Positions 8,736 through 17,097 of a stretch of 51,566 bases of DNA are shown here, in pieces. The position numbers were made by a program, and so were the translations under genes. This DNA is from Hyphomicrobium sp. GTDB taxonomy: Bacteria; Pseudomonadota; Alphaproteobacteria; Rhizobiales; Hyphomicrobiaceae. The notes under the pieces are model-generated. The model had not been told where the DNA came from and did no database searches. It worked only from the letters and a program-made list of their open reading frames with translations. Numbering within the stretch: position 1 is the first letter of the stretch; every line of letters begins with the position of its first letter. The stretch covers positions 1 to 51,566 of the forward strand of contig PERT01000022.1 in assembly GCA_002928955.1 (NCBI GenBank). Reading direction: 5' to 3'.

Positions 8736-9140
8736 CTTTGAGATCCTGATTCTGGCAATAGCGCGAGTAGACGTTGCTTCGGGAAAAAAAGCGTTAACGC
8801 GGATTAAGAGTTGGATTTTCAAAGAGCTGGAGGGATCGAACTTGGACTCTTGAAGACGGGTTGCGCGGGTAACGCGCCCCGACACGGTCAGGTTTCGGAC
8901 TGTCGCACTGGGTCCACAAGGCTTGCGGAATATCACCGTAAGGCCTTCAATTCGTTAGAACGGAACAAGACTATTGACGCCACCAGCACTGGCACGACAC
9001 CGGCCGTTGCCTGGTCTCGGGCATCGGCATGTCCGCCTCTTCCCAAACAAAGAGAACGGGCCAAGCGGGGGAAGCCCCATGCGCGGAGGAGGGCTGCGGT
9101 CCGAGGAGCCGGCAGTAGGCCAGCGGCAACAGCTCTGCGG
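8736..9140. other. Intergenic region between DUF2750 and ATP12 genes
   Basis: I see no supported gene. The region next to the DUF2750 start contains an A8 run and two TTAA words six bases apart (8793-8806), which may belong to its promoter. ORFs in the rest show no protein-like signal. Confidence 0.4.
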
Positions 9141-9977
9141 CTACTGAAAATCGGTCCGGAGCGGCGCGCTTGTTGAACGATGACCAAGCACACTGCAAAG
9201 CATGTGATGCGCGGCGGACATCTCGGCGAACCGCCTCGCACGTCTGGCTATAGCCTCGTCGTCCTCGCCCCACTGGCTGATCTGGAAGTCCTCATCGACG
9301 TGAGCCGCAGTCCAGGCCGCGTCCCGGTCGAGGGCGCCGTGAGCGACAGCCAGCGCCAGAAGGGCAGACCCTGTGAGCGTGGTCATCACATGCAGTGGCG
9401 TCAACTCGAAGGCAGTGTAGCGATGGAGCAGGCCCAGCACTTTGTCGCGGTTCTGTTCGGGCTGTACCACCGGCATCAACCCAGCTGCCAGCACAGCGTG
9501 GAAGCCGAAGGCGCTTTCGGCCCAGGCCACCACCGGGCCCCACGCCAACGCCTGCTTCGCGACCAGATCCCCAGGCCCCTCGGCGCGGTAGCAAACGAGA
9601 TCGCTCATGGCGAAAGCCGCCAGATCGTCGCGTAGTGCCTGTTCATGGCCGACGACACCGTCCAGCGTGGTGTTGGCCATGCGCGTCAACGGCATTGACG
9701 CCGGATTGATCTCGCCGCCTTGAGCCGCCCATTCGGCGGCAATGGCCTCAGCCAAGGCGCGGCTCGGTAGTGAAAGCAGCTGCTTTTTCGGTGTCCGGAC
9801 GGGCCGGCCGTCCAACAGAACCCGGAACGGTGGAGTGCTATCGGCCGAGACCTCGGCGGTTTTGAAGAAGCGCTTGCTCAGCGGCGGACGCAGCGGCTCG
9901 CGGCCAAGAATTTTGGCAGGTGCGGCAGCCGACGCGGTGGCCGGTTCCAGGCCGGTGGGCTTGTCGAGATCGGTCAT
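9141..9977 (-). CDS. ATP12-family F1-ATPase assembly chaperone
   Basis: A 278-residue protein of the ATP12 family, which binds the alpha subunit of F1-ATPase during assembly. Visible signatures are KRFFKTAEV, FRVLLDGRPVRTPKKQLL, LAEAIAAEWAAQGGEI, MPLTRMANTTLDGV and DLVCYRAEGP, and the C-terminal ALAVAHGALDRDAAWTAAHVDEDFQ followed by GEDDEAIAR. An Ala/Pro-rich N-terminal extension of about 30 residues precedes the domain. The last 18 residues (after HHML) look unusual and may be a non-conserved tail. Its ATG overlaps the stop of the HAD gene by 4 nt (ATGA), so it is the last gene of a translationally coupled operon. Bacterial members are typical of Alphaproteobacteria. Confidence 0.88.
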   Translation of the reverse strand: MTDLDKPTGLEPATASAAAPAKILGREPLRPPLSKRFFKTAEVSADSTPPFRVLLDGRPVRTPKKQLLSLPSRALAEAIAAEWAAQGGEINPASMPLTRMANTTLDGVVGHEQALRDDLAAFAMSDLVCYRAEGPGDLVAKQALAWGPVVAWAESAFGFHAVLAAGLMPVVQPEQNRDKVLGLLHRYTAFELTPLHVMTTLTGSALLALAVAHGALDRDAAWTAAHVDEDFQISQWGEDDEAIARRARRFAEMSAAHHMLCSVLGHRSTSAPLRTDFQ

Positions 9978-10654
9978 GCCGCCGCCTCGATGTCCGCGAT
10001 CAACTGGTCGATCGTCGCCGGGAGTAAAGCGTAGTCATCGACCAGCACATGGGCGCCGGCCCCTGTCAGCAGCGTTGGCGCGTGGTAACCCCACGTCACG
10101 CCCACCGCACCCACACCGGCCGCGCGCGCCATCTCCATGTCGAAAGTTGTGTCGCCAATCATGACTGTGCGGGATGGTCCGACGTCCGCGTCGGCCATGG
10201 CTGTCAGGATCATGGACGGGTGCGGCTTCGATGGATGGTCGTCGGCGGTTTGAATTGTGATGAAATGATCATGCCAGCTTTCGCGATCGAACAGCCGCAC
10301 CACGCCGCGCTTGGACTTGCCCGTTGCAATGCCCAGCCGGATGTCTTCGCGGGCAGCCAGTATTTCGATCACACGTGCCGCTCCTGGAAACAGCGGCTCG
10401 TGGTGAGCGGGGTCTCGCTTCAAATCCACAAACGCGTTCTTATACTGCTGGGCGAGTTCGCGGCGGGTAGCCTCGCTTTCGCCTGGGGCAAGCACTGCGA
10501 ATGCTTCCGGCAAGGACAATCCTATGATGGAAATGGTTTCGAATCGCTTCGGCGGCACTTTGCCGAGCACGCCATAGGCATGAACCATGGCTTCGAAGAT
10601 GCCGTTCTGGCTGTCGACGATGGTTCCGTCGCAATCGAAAATGACGAGCTTCAT
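9974..10654 (-). CDS. HAD-family phosphatase (phosphoglycolate-phosphatase-like)
   Basis: A 226-residue HAD hydrolase. Motif I is FDCDGTIVDS (nucleophile Asp7, acid/base Asp9). Motif II is the Thr of IATGKSKRG, motif III the Lys of KPHPSM, and motif IV GDTTFDMEMARAAG. The helical cap (about 15-85) is of the Gph/PGMB type. It probably removes phosphate from a small cytoplasmic metabolite, with the substrate unknown. ATG 10654 overlaps the pseudouridine synthase stop by 4 nt. In alphaproteobacteria this order (rluC-like, HAD, ATP12) recurs, but I see no obvious functional link among the three. Confidence 0.88.
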   Translation of the reverse strand: MKLVIFDCDGTIVDSQNGIFEAMVHAYGVLGKVPPKRFETISIIGLSLPEAFAVLAPGESEATRRELAQQYKNAFVDLKRDPAHHEPLFPGAARVIEILAAREDIRLGIATGKSKRGVVRLFDRESWHDHFITIQTADDHPSKPHPSMILTAMADADVGPSRTVMIGDTTFDMEMARAAGVGAVGVTWGYHAPTLLTGAGAHVLVDDYALLPATIDQLIADIEAAA

Positions 10655-11673
10655 TCCTCGGCCGCCTCGAAACGGGCCGGGTCGAGGCCCAAAAGATCCC
10701 AGGTCTTCAGCATATGGTCGGGCATCGACGCCGTGACATCGACTTTCTGACCCGTAGACGGGTGAGGGATGATCAAGCGGCGGGCGTGCAGGTGCAGCGC
10801 CACGGCCATGTTCTCGGCCGGCATCGATTTGTCGCCCTCGTACTTGTTGTCGCCCGCGATGGGGTGGCCGATCAGCGCCATGTGCGCACGCAACTGGTGT
10901 TGGCGGCCGGTCACAGGTTTGAGGCTGACCCAGGCCGCCTTGTGGGCCACTCGGTCGATCACCGAGTAGTGCGTCGTGGCGTGCATCGCGATGTCCTGCT
11001 CGCCGGGCCGGGACTTGCGCACACGGTCGCCATCCGGTCCCGATGCCTTGACGAGCGCCGCCTCTATCTTTCCTTGCAACGGATGCGGCACGCCGCACAC
11101 CAGCGCCCAGTAAGTCTTGGCCGCCGACCGGGTCTGAAAAGTGCGGCCGAGCTTCGCCGCAGCGTCTCGCGTTTTGGCGACCAGCAGAACGCCGGTGGTG
11201 TCGCGATCAAGCCGGTGGACCAGCCGTGGCCGGTCGCCGAAGCGGTCCTCCATCCCGGCCAGGATGCCGTCGATGTGGCGCTTCGTCCCCGTGCCGCCTT
11301 GCACGGCGATGCCGAATGGCTTGTTCAGCACCAGCACATGGTCGTCCTCGTAAAGGATCATGCGCTCGATGAAGTCGCGGTCGCCCTTCGAGACGCCTGG
11401 CGGCGCCTTGAGCGAAGGCACTGCGGTCTTGGGCGTTCGCACGATGGCCGGCACGCGAATCTGGGAGCCTGCCTCCAGCCGGTCATTGGCCTGGGCGCGT
11501 TTTGAATCGACACGGACCTGGCCCGAGCGCAACAGCTTTTGGAGGTAGCCCTGGCCAACTTCAGGAAAGTGCATGCGGAACCAGCGGTCGAGCCTGAGGC
11601 CCCCCTCGTCCTTCTTGACCTCGATCGTCTCGACCTTGGGGTTCGGCATGGGGCTGTCTGCAAGAGCGGTCAT
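10651..11673 (-). CDS. RluC/RluD-family rRNA pseudouridine synthase
   Basis: A 340-residue protein. An S4 RNA-binding domain comes first (about 25-90: GGLRLDRWFRMHFPEVGQGYLQKLLRSGQVRVD). The catalytic domain follows, with VLNKPFGIAVQGG and the active-site Asp in LVHRLDRDTTGVLL. KTYWALVCGVP and the C-terminal TGRQHQLRAHMALIGHPIAGDNKY complete the pattern. It converts uridines to pseudouridine in 23S rRNA, and RluC is the closest guess. The ATG at 11673 overlaps the crcB stop by 4 nt. The much longer ORF upstream runs through crcB in another frame and is not used. Confidence 0.92.
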   Translation of the reverse strand: MTALADSPMPNPKVETIEVKKDEGGLRLDRWFRMHFPEVGQGYLQKLLRSGQVRVDSKRAQANDRLEAGSQIRVPAIVRTPKTAVPSLKAPPGVSKGDRDFIERMILYEDDHVLVLNKPFGIAVQGGTGTKRHIDGILAGMEDRFGDRPRLVHRLDRDTTGVLLVAKTRDAAAKLGRTFQTRSAAKTYWALVCGVPHPLQGKIEAALVKASGPDGDRVRKSRPGEQDIAMHATTHYSVIDRVAHKAAWVSLKPVTGRQHQLRAHMALIGHPIAGDNKYEGDKSMPAENMAVALHLHARRLIIPHPSTGQKVDVTASMPDHMLKTWDLLGLDPARFEAAEE

Positions 11674-12059
11674 GTCAATACGGTCCGGGCCAGCCAAGCG
11701 CCGGCCAAAAGGGCTAGGAAGGAAAGCACGACGGAACCGCCGACGTAGGCGAAGAGCCGCAGGCTCATGGCATGGTCGGCGCTTTCGACGAGACGCAATG
11801 TATCGAGCGAGAACGCCGAGAACGTGGTCAGGCCGCCGAGAATGCCCGTTGCGAGGAACGTCCGCCATTCTGGCGAGTTACCGAGGCGTTGCTGTAGGAG
11901 TACGACAACGATACCCATGAGGAACCCACCAGCCACATTCACCGTGAACGTCGACCACGGAAACGCGGTGAGCCCACGGCTTTCGAAATGCGTGTTGACC
12001 AGGTAGCGCGCGCCCGCGCCGATCGCGCCGCCAGCCGACGCAAGCAGCAGCAGTTTCAT
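11670..12059 (-). CDS. crcB: Fluoride ion exporter CrcB/FluC
   Basis: A 129-residue inner-membrane protein with four membrane segments. Signatures are GGAIGAGARYLV (N-terminal), WSTFTVNVAGGFLMG and TGILGGLTTFSAFSLDT (the Phe-box and central Na+ site region). It forms an antiparallel dimeric channel that removes fluoride. Length is standard. GAGGG stands 6 nt before the ATG. It is the first gene of a four-gene overlapping operon with rluC, a HAD phosphatase and ATP12. I looked for a fluoride riboswitch in 12060-12256 and could not identify one. Confidence 0.93.
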   Translation of the reverse strand: MKLLLLASAGGAIGAGARYLVNTHFESRGLTAFPWSTFTVNVAGGFLMGIVVVLLQQRLGNSPEWRTFLATGILGGLTTFSAFSLDTLRLVESADHAMSLRLFAYVGGSVVLSFLALLAGAWLARTVLT

Positions 12060-12256
12060 CGTAAGCCCTCGATCTCACTTCCTGGCGCCGTTTGACGCCA
12101 CTACGCCCGGCTGCACCCGAGCGCTTTGGAATAGAGCGTATAGCGCCGGACCGCAGCCGAGGCCAGCACGTGATGAATGGCCGAAGACGTCCGGGTCGGT
12201 GACTGGAAGCCAAGCTGTCCTGGCGAATGGCCATCAACGGAGCTACCACGGCCCAA

Positions 12257-12493
12257 TCAGGCAGCGTCGCCGTCCTTGACAAGGGTGCCACCCAGCGCCC
12301 AACCGATCAGCCAGCCAATCACGAGCGTCAGAAAATTGACCGCCATGAATATGCCGGTGTGCATATCGCCGACCTGATCAGGGTTATCGAAGGCGAACTT
12401 CGCCACGGCCCAGCTTGCGATCGGACCACTGACAAAAAGCATCGCCAATGCGGCAACCGCAATGGCGAACAGCATGGCGACGACGTAGCGCAT
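12257..12493 (-). CDS. Small two-pass membrane protein beside Tae4
   Basis: A 78-residue protein with two membrane segments (about 2-22 and 50-70) joined by a soluble loop (FAFDNPDQVGDMHTG). GGGGGAG lies just before ATG 12493. An upstream in-frame ATG at 12523 is possible but has no ribosome site. It follows the Tae4-like gene by 37 nt on the same strand and could be co-transcribed. Similar small proteins, as I remember them, are widespread in Hyphomicrobiales, so it may be an independent housekeeping protein rather than an immunity factor. The function is unknown. Confidence 0.6.
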   Translation of the reverse strand: MRYVVAMLFAIAVAALAMLFVSGPIASWAVAKFAFDNPDQVGDMHTGIFMAVNFLTLVIGWLIGWALGGTLVKDGDAA

Positions 12494-12530
12494 CTCTCCC
12501 CCGATCGGCAGTTTGCCAGCCATACGACGG

Positions 12531-13076
12531 CTATTCGACCGGCCAGAACCAGATCTCGCCAGCCTCGGCATAATTCGAATAGTAGCCAACCCAGGAGAAC
12601 CACTCCATAAGCCACTTGGCACTTGACCTATAGCCGTTCCACACATCGATGTGGTCCCCGGTCGCTTTGCCGGTGTCGCTCGACCGGCGCCAGTAGTCTT
12701 GGACGTAGATTATGCCGGTGCGTCCGAAAATCTTCGGATAGAACGTGGCAGCTTCAGCGCCGGAATATTTCTCGATCGGACCGACGCCCGGAAGGTTGGC
12801 GCGCGCGATCGCGTTGGCCAACTGGTTGGCATTGATGAAATGCATCGATTCACGGGAGTGTACCGCGCAGTGTGCGCAGCCCGCCAGCTGGCTCGCACTG
12901 ACGCCCGCGCGCCGTAGCGCGATACTCATGCGAATGGCGCATTGGTTAGAAAATACCGGGTAGCCGAGCCTGACCGGCTTGCCCTCGAGATTGGTGAGAT
13001 CGGCCGGTGCGATGCACGGCGTCATCACGCTCTGGTTGATCGGATGTCCCCGCCACAAATCCTTAAACGCCACCAT
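12531..13076 (-). CDS. Tae4-type peptidoglycan amidase effector
   Basis: A 181-residue protein with the features of the type VI amidase effector 4 family. The catalytic Cys46 is in NQCAIRMS, matching the family's N-x-C-x-IRMS pattern. His142 is in GDHIDVWNG, and a C-terminal GEIWFWP matches the family's end. Tae4 enzymes cut the gamma-D-glutamyl-meso-DAP bond of peptidoglycan in the periplasm of a target cell. No signal peptide is visible, as in T6SS effectors. Two extra cysteines (67 and 70) could bridge. AGGAG stands 7 nt before the ATG. No secretion gene, VgrG, Hcp or recognisable Tai4 is in the window, so delivery is unknown. A domesticated wall enzyme is an alternative. Confidence 0.82.
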   Translation of the reverse strand: MVAFKDLWRGHPINQSVMTPCIAPADLTNLEGKPVRLGYPVFSNQCAIRMSIALRRAGVSASQLAGCAHCAVHSRESMHFINANQLANAIARANLPGVGPIEKYSGAEAATFYPKIFGRTGIIYVQDYWRRSSDTGKATGDHIDVWNGYRSSAKWLMEWFSWVGYYSNYAEAGEIWFWPVE

Positions 13077-13232
13077 CGCCGGCTCCTGCGCCTGTTGCGG
13101 TCCGCATTACTATAGGCGCACCGCTCGACATCGACCAGTCCCACGGATGCGCCCGCGCGCATGTGTATTCGAGGGCCTTACGTGTTAGCATGGCGGCGCG
13201 GATTGGAAACGCGGCTTGGAAACGGATATCGC

Positions 13233-14762
13233 ATGCCATCGACCCCAGATCAAAGTACCGATCAAAGTCCAGATCACGCCCCCACGTTCCCGTTCGACAA
13301 CAGCTATGCCCGGTTGCCGGACCGCTTCTTCACGCGAACGCGCCCAACAGCGGTTGCGGCGCCCCGGCTGATCCAGTTGAATGAAAATCTGGCACGCGAG
13401 CTGCGGCTGGATCCAGTCTCGCTCACGTCTCTCGCAGGCATCGCAATCCTTGCCGGCAACACTGTGGCGCCCGGCAGTGAGCCCATTGCAACGGCCTATG
13501 CCGGCCACCAGTTTGGCGGGTTCAATCCGTCGCTTGGTGACGGACGCGCGATACTACTGGGCGAGGTGGTGGACGCCTGCGGCATCCGGCGCGACATTCA
13601 ACTGAAAGGGTCTGGCCCTACGCACTACTCGCGCCGTGGCGACGGCCGGGCGGCACTCGGTCCCGTCCTGCGCGAATACATCCTGAGCGAGGCATTCGCG
13701 TCCTTGGGCGTTCCGTCCACGCGCGCCCTCGCAGCAGTCTCGACGGGTGAAGTCATTCTCCGCGAGCGCGCCTTGCCGGGCGCGGTTCTGACGCGCATTG
13801 CGCAAAGCCACATTCGCGTCGGCACATTTCAGTATTTCGCCGCCCGCAGCGACGTGGACGCCGTCCGCGCCCTGGCCGATCATGTGATCGCGCGGCACTA
13901 TATTGAGGCGGCAGCCGCGCCCAACCCCTACCTCGCCATGTTCGATGCCGTGGTCGCCCGACAGGCCACGCTCATCGCCCGCTGGATGAACATCGGCTTC
14001 ATCCATGGCGTCATGAACACCGACAACATGGCAATCTGCGGTGAAACCATCGATTTCGGTCCCTGCGCCTTTGTCGACCACTACGAACCCGACAAGGTTT
14101 TCAGCTCCATCGACGAGCGCGGGCGTTACGCACTCTCCAATCAGCCGGCGATCGGGCTGTGGAACCTGTCGCGACTGGCGGAAGCACTGTTGCCGCTGTT
14201 GGCGGACGACAAGGGCGAGGCGATCAACAGCGCTGAGGCGTCCCTCGGAGCCTATGTGCGGCGCTACGAGGAAGCCTATCTTGCGGGTCTGCGTCAGAAG
14301 CTCGGCTTCGTTGAGCCGCACGCGGACGACCTGGCGCTGGCGCAAGACCTGCTGGACGCCATGGCCGCGGCCGGCGCGGATTTCACGCAGACATTCCGGC
14401 GGCTCACGGAACTCGCGACCGACACCTCGGCGTCCGAGAAGCTCGACGACCTGCGAAAGCTGTTCGCCGACACGACTGCAATCGATCTCTGGATTGCCCG
14501 CTGGCTGGCCCGTATCGCAGTGGAAGCCTCCACTCCCGCGGCACGTGCGGCCATCATGAGACGGGCGAACCCGGTGTTCATTCCACGCAATCACCTGGTT
14601 GCCGAAGCCATTGCCGAAGCGGTCGAGAACGACGATTTCGGAGCCTTTGAAAGGCTGCTTCGGGTGCTCTCGCGGCCTTACGACGATCAGCCAGAGTTCG
14701 CCCGCTACGCCCTGCCGCCGAAGCCCGAGGAAGTGGTCCGGGCGACATTCTGCGGGACATGA
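13233..14762 (+). CDS. selO: Protein adenylyltransferase SelO
   Basis: A 509-residue pseudokinase-fold enzyme that transfers AMP from ATP to protein Ser/Thr/Tyr. Visible signatures are ATAYAGHQFGGF, LGDGRAILLGE, the glycine-rich QLKGSGPTHYSRRGDGRAALG, LREYILSEA, GVPSTRAL, and the metal-binding NTDNMAICGETIDFGP. The C-terminus is TFCGT, where Cys507 is the conserved residue that is selenocysteine in many eukaryotic SelO proteins. The ORF runs further upstream, but the conserved part begins near FDNSYARLPDRFF, so ATG 13233 is preferred over 13161. It is convergent with the GNAT gene. Confidence 0.95.
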   Translation: MPSTPDQSTDQSPDHAPTFPFDNSYARLPDRFFTRTRPTAVAAPRLIQLNENLARELRLDPVSLTSLAGIAILAGNTVAPGSEPIATAYAGHQFGGFNPSLGDGRAILLGEVVDACGIRRDIQLKGSGPTHYSRRGDGRAALGPVLREYILSEAFASLGVPSTRALAAVSTGEVILRERALPGAVLTRIAQSHIRVGTFQYFAARSDVDAVRALADHVIARHYIEAAAAPNPYLAMFDAVVARQATLIARWMNIGFIHGVMNTDNMAICGETIDFGPCAFVDHYEPDKVFSSIDERGRYALSNQPAIGLWNLSRLAEALLPLLADDKGEAINSAEASLGAYVRRYEEAYLAGLRQKLGFVEPHADDLALAQDLLDAMAAAGADFTQTFRRLTELATDTSASEKLDDLRKLFADTTAIDLWIARWLARIAVEASTPAARAAIMRRANPVFIPRNHLVAEAIAEAVENDDFGAFERLLRVLSRPYDDQPEFARYALPPKPEEVVRATFCGT

Positions 14763-14787
14763 CCACGGGCCAAAGCCCTGGGCGATA

Positions 14788-15234
14788 TCAACGGCGGTAT
14801 TGAACAAACGGCGATTTCTTGGCGAACTTATCGTAGAGCCGGCGCGCGGTCGCATTGCCCTCCTGCGTGGTCCAGTAGGTCCGCGTGCAACCCCGCTCGT
14901 CGGCGAGACGCAGTGTCGCTTCGAGTAGGGCCTTTCCGACACCTCGCCCGCGCGCAGCCGGATCGACAAACACATCCTCAAGGTAGCAGTACCCAGTCGC
15001 CGACCACGTCGAGTGATGGAACAACAGGTGCGCGAACCCGATCAGGTGACCGCCGCCATCGTCGGCCGCCAATCCGACGAAGCCATCCTCGCTGTTCAAT
15101 ATGCGCGTCCATGTGCGATCGACTACGTGCGGCGACACCACCGCCTCATAAAAGGCGATGTAGCCATCAAATAATTTCCGCCAGCGGGCAGCATCGGCAG
15201 CCTCGATCAGTCGGATCACGGTTGCCTCCGCCAC
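14788..15234 (-). CDS. GNAT-family N-acetyltransferase
   Basis: A protein of about 148 residues with the GNAT fold. An N-terminal IRLIEAADAARWRKLFDGY comes first, then YLEDVFVDPAARGRGVGKALLEA, which holds the acetyl-CoA pyrophosphate-binding R-G-x-G-x-G. A C-terminal NATARRLYDKF completes the fold. It acetylates an unknown small molecule or protein amine. There is no ATG. AGGAGG lies 5 nt before a GTG at 15234, which I take as the start; GTG codons at 15240 and 15219 are alternatives. Convergent with selO with a 25-nt gap. Confidence 0.87.
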   Translation of the reverse strand: MAEATVIRLIEAADAARWRKLFDGYIAFYEAVVSPHVVDRTWTRILNSEDGFVGLAADDGGGHLIGFAHLLFHHSTWSATGYCYLEDVFVDPAARGRGVGKALLEATLRLADERGCTRTYWTTQEGNATARRLYDKFAKKSPFVQYRR

Positions 15235-15714
15235 TCGCACCTCCTGGCTTCAAAAAAGCAGCGCCGGTTCGTACGAAAGTCTCGCTGGTCCGGGTTGTTT
15301 GGACGACACGCTTCGAGCATCAGACCTTCAGATCCTCCTTGGACACCGCGCCTGCCGTGAAACCGCACGTCCGGCCTCGCGTTTATAATTATTGTTTAGC
15401 TTTTGCATCTGACGTTTGGTCCCACTCTCGGCTGGTCGCGGGACCAAACGTCAGATTCAGAAGCTACACGAGCCGGATGGCAACCCTATCGCTCGATCCA
15501 GCGCAAAAACTTCGAAACGGCAAGTCGTTGTGCTTGGCGATCGAAACGCGGCTCTTCAGTGACGAGCAGGTTTCCGATCACGCCTATGCATGCTCAGAGT
15601 TCGACCGCGAATGGAATGCGCCGGTCTACATCCGGGGACGGCGCGGTTCCGCCACGCGAACGCTGCACATGATCGTCAACCGATCGACGGTCAGCGTCCC
15701 GCCGGGGCACAAAC
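15235..15714. other. Intergenic region GNAT / mgtE
   Basis: About 480 bp with no supported gene. An AT-rich patch near 15381-15400 leads into the long hairpin at 15397-15466. An in-frame ATG at 15477 opens a reading frame that runs into the antisense of mgtE, but it has no ribosome site. Confidence 0.5.
15397..15466. repeat. Long perfect inverted repeat (hairpin)
   Basis: The inner arms are 17 bp and perfect: ATCTGACGTTTGGTCCC at 15407-15423 and its complement at 15440-15456. They enclose a 16-nt loop. An outer TAGCTT/AAGCTA pair (15397-15402 and 15461-15466) flanks a 4-nt mismatch. The element lies in a non-coding stretch with AT-rich sequence on its left. No T tract follows on either strand. 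I found no second copy in the window. Confidence 0.85.
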
Positions 15715-17097
15715 TCAAAACAACAACCACGCCGCAAGCCCAAGGAACGCGAAGAAGCCAACCACGTCGGTCACGAAAGTGACGAACACGCCCGAGGCAG
15801 GCGCCGGGTCGAGATCGAAATGGTCGAGCACCAGCGGGATAAGTATTCCGGCTACGGCGGCCGCGAACAGGTTGACGATCATCGCAGCTCCGATCACCGC
15901 GCCGAGCTTGGATGAGCCAAACCACAGGAACACCACGACCGCGATGATCATCGACAGAATGAGCCCGTTGACGAGGCCAACCAAGGCTTCGCGCGTGATC
16001 ACCCGCGGCGCATTCACCGGTCCGAGCTTGTTCGTGGCGAGCGCGCGCACCGTCACGGTCATGGTCTGCGTGCCGGCGTTGCCACCCATCGACGCCACCA
16101 CCGGCATCAGTACGGCCAGCGCCACCATCTGTTCGATGGTCGCGTCGAACTGTTGAATGACCAGCGATCCGAGCATCGCGGTCCCAAGGTTGACGACCAG
16201 CCACGGCACCCGGCTCTTGGCGGTCTCGTACACGCTGTCGGCAAGGCTTTCGTCCCCCACGCCGGCAAGTTTCTTCATGTCTTCTTCGGCCTCTTCCTTG
16301 ATGACATCGACCACGTCGTCGAACATCACCACACCAACCAGCCGCTTCTGGGCGTCGACGACCGGTGCCGACATCAGGCCATAGCGCTCGAACTGGCGGG
16401 CCACGCCCTCCTGGTCGGCACTGGCCAGAACCACGTGGCGATCCTCGTTCATGATGGTATCAACCCGAACATGACGCTTGGTGCGCAACAGTCGCGAAAG
16501 CTCGACGCTGCCGAGCACCCGGAACGTCGGATCGACGATGAAGAACTCCGTGAACTGGTCGGGCAGATCAGCGGCTTCGCGCATATGGTCGATGACCTGT
16601 CCCACGGTCCAGAACGGAGCGACGGCGACGAAGTCCGCCTGCATAAGCCGGCCAGCGGTCTCTTCCGGATACTCGAGGTTGCGCTCGAGCGCCTCGCGGT
16701 CGCTGGTCGGCAACTGGTCGAGAACTGCCTGCCGGTCGTCGGCATCGAGGCCCTCGATCAGATAGGCGGCGTCGTCGGTGTCGAGCTCGGTGGCAGCCTT
16801 GGCGAGGAACTCATTGGGCAGCGCCTCCGAGAGCTGATTTCGTACCGTCTCGTCGAGTTCGGAAAACACCTCGTAATCAAAGGCCGTGCCCAGTGCCGAT
16901 ATGAGCCCGACCCTGTTGTCCGGCGACAACAGTTCAATGACGTCGGCGAGATCTGGCGTCTTGAGGTCGGCGGTCAGTGTGCGGGCCTGCGCGCCGTCAC
17001 CCGCATCAAGTGCCGCCGAAACCTGCGGCACAAGTTCGGAAGCGCTTTGCGCTTCGGGGTCTTCCGGATCAGCGTTGAACACCGTTTCAGCCGACAA
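15715..17097 (-). CDS. mgtE: Magnesium transporter MgtE
   Basis: A 460-residue Mg2+ channel. The cytoplasmic N domain (about 25-145) is made of LLSPDNR, DYEVFSEL and AAYLIEGLDADDRQAVLDQLP repeats. A pair of CBS domains (about 150-270) senses intracellular Mg2+. The plug helix carries VIKEEAEEDMKKLAGVGDE. Five membrane segments (about 300-458) follow, with the pore motif PVVASMGGNAGTQ and DPAPASGVFVTFVTDVVGF. Length is normal. The gene is divergent from the first polysaccharide deacetylase gene, with about 320 bp between them. I see no magnesium riboswitch. Confidence 0.95.
   Translation of the reverse strand: MSAETVFNADPEDPEAQSASELVPQVSAALDAGDGAQARTLTADLKTPDLADVIELLSPDNRVGLISALGTAFDYEVFSELDETVRNQLSEALPNEFLAKAATELDTDDAAYLIEGLDADDRQAVLDQLPTSDREALERNLEYPEETAGRLMQADFVAVAPFWTVGQVIDHMREAADLPDQFTEFFIVDPTFRVLGSVELSRLLRTKRHVRVDTIMNEDRHVVLASADQEGVARQFERYGLMSAPVVDAQKRLVGVVMFDDVVDVIKEEAEEDMKKLAGVGDESLADSVYETAKSRVPWLVVNLGTAMLGSLVIQQFDATIEQMVALAVLMPVVASMGGNAGTQTMTVTVRALATNKLGPVNAPRVITREALVGLVNGLILSMIIAVVVFLWFGSSKLGAVIGAAMIVNLFAAAVAGILIPLVLDHFDLDPAPASGVFVTFVTDVVGFFAFLGLAAWLLF

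Noticed and set aside
8793-8807. CtrA box before the DUF2750 gene
   Set aside because: The two TTAA words are separated by six bases instead of seven, and the gene has no known cell-cycle link.
12060-12256. Fluoride riboswitch for crcB
   Set aside because: I could not identify the conserved pseudoknot elements upstream of crcB in this stretch.
13554-14981. 475-codon frame antisense to selO
   Set aside because: It lies opposite a well-supported gene; high-GC codon structure produces such long antisense frames.
9000-15300. Type VI secretion cluster around the Tae4-like gene
   Set aside because: No tss, vgrG, hcp or PAAR gene is recognisable in this region or elsewhere in the window.
14913-15782. 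289-codon plus-strand frame, including a possible start at 15477
   Set aside because: It overlaps the GNAT gene and the end of mgtE in antisense, runs through the long hairpin, has no ribosome site and no family-like sequence.
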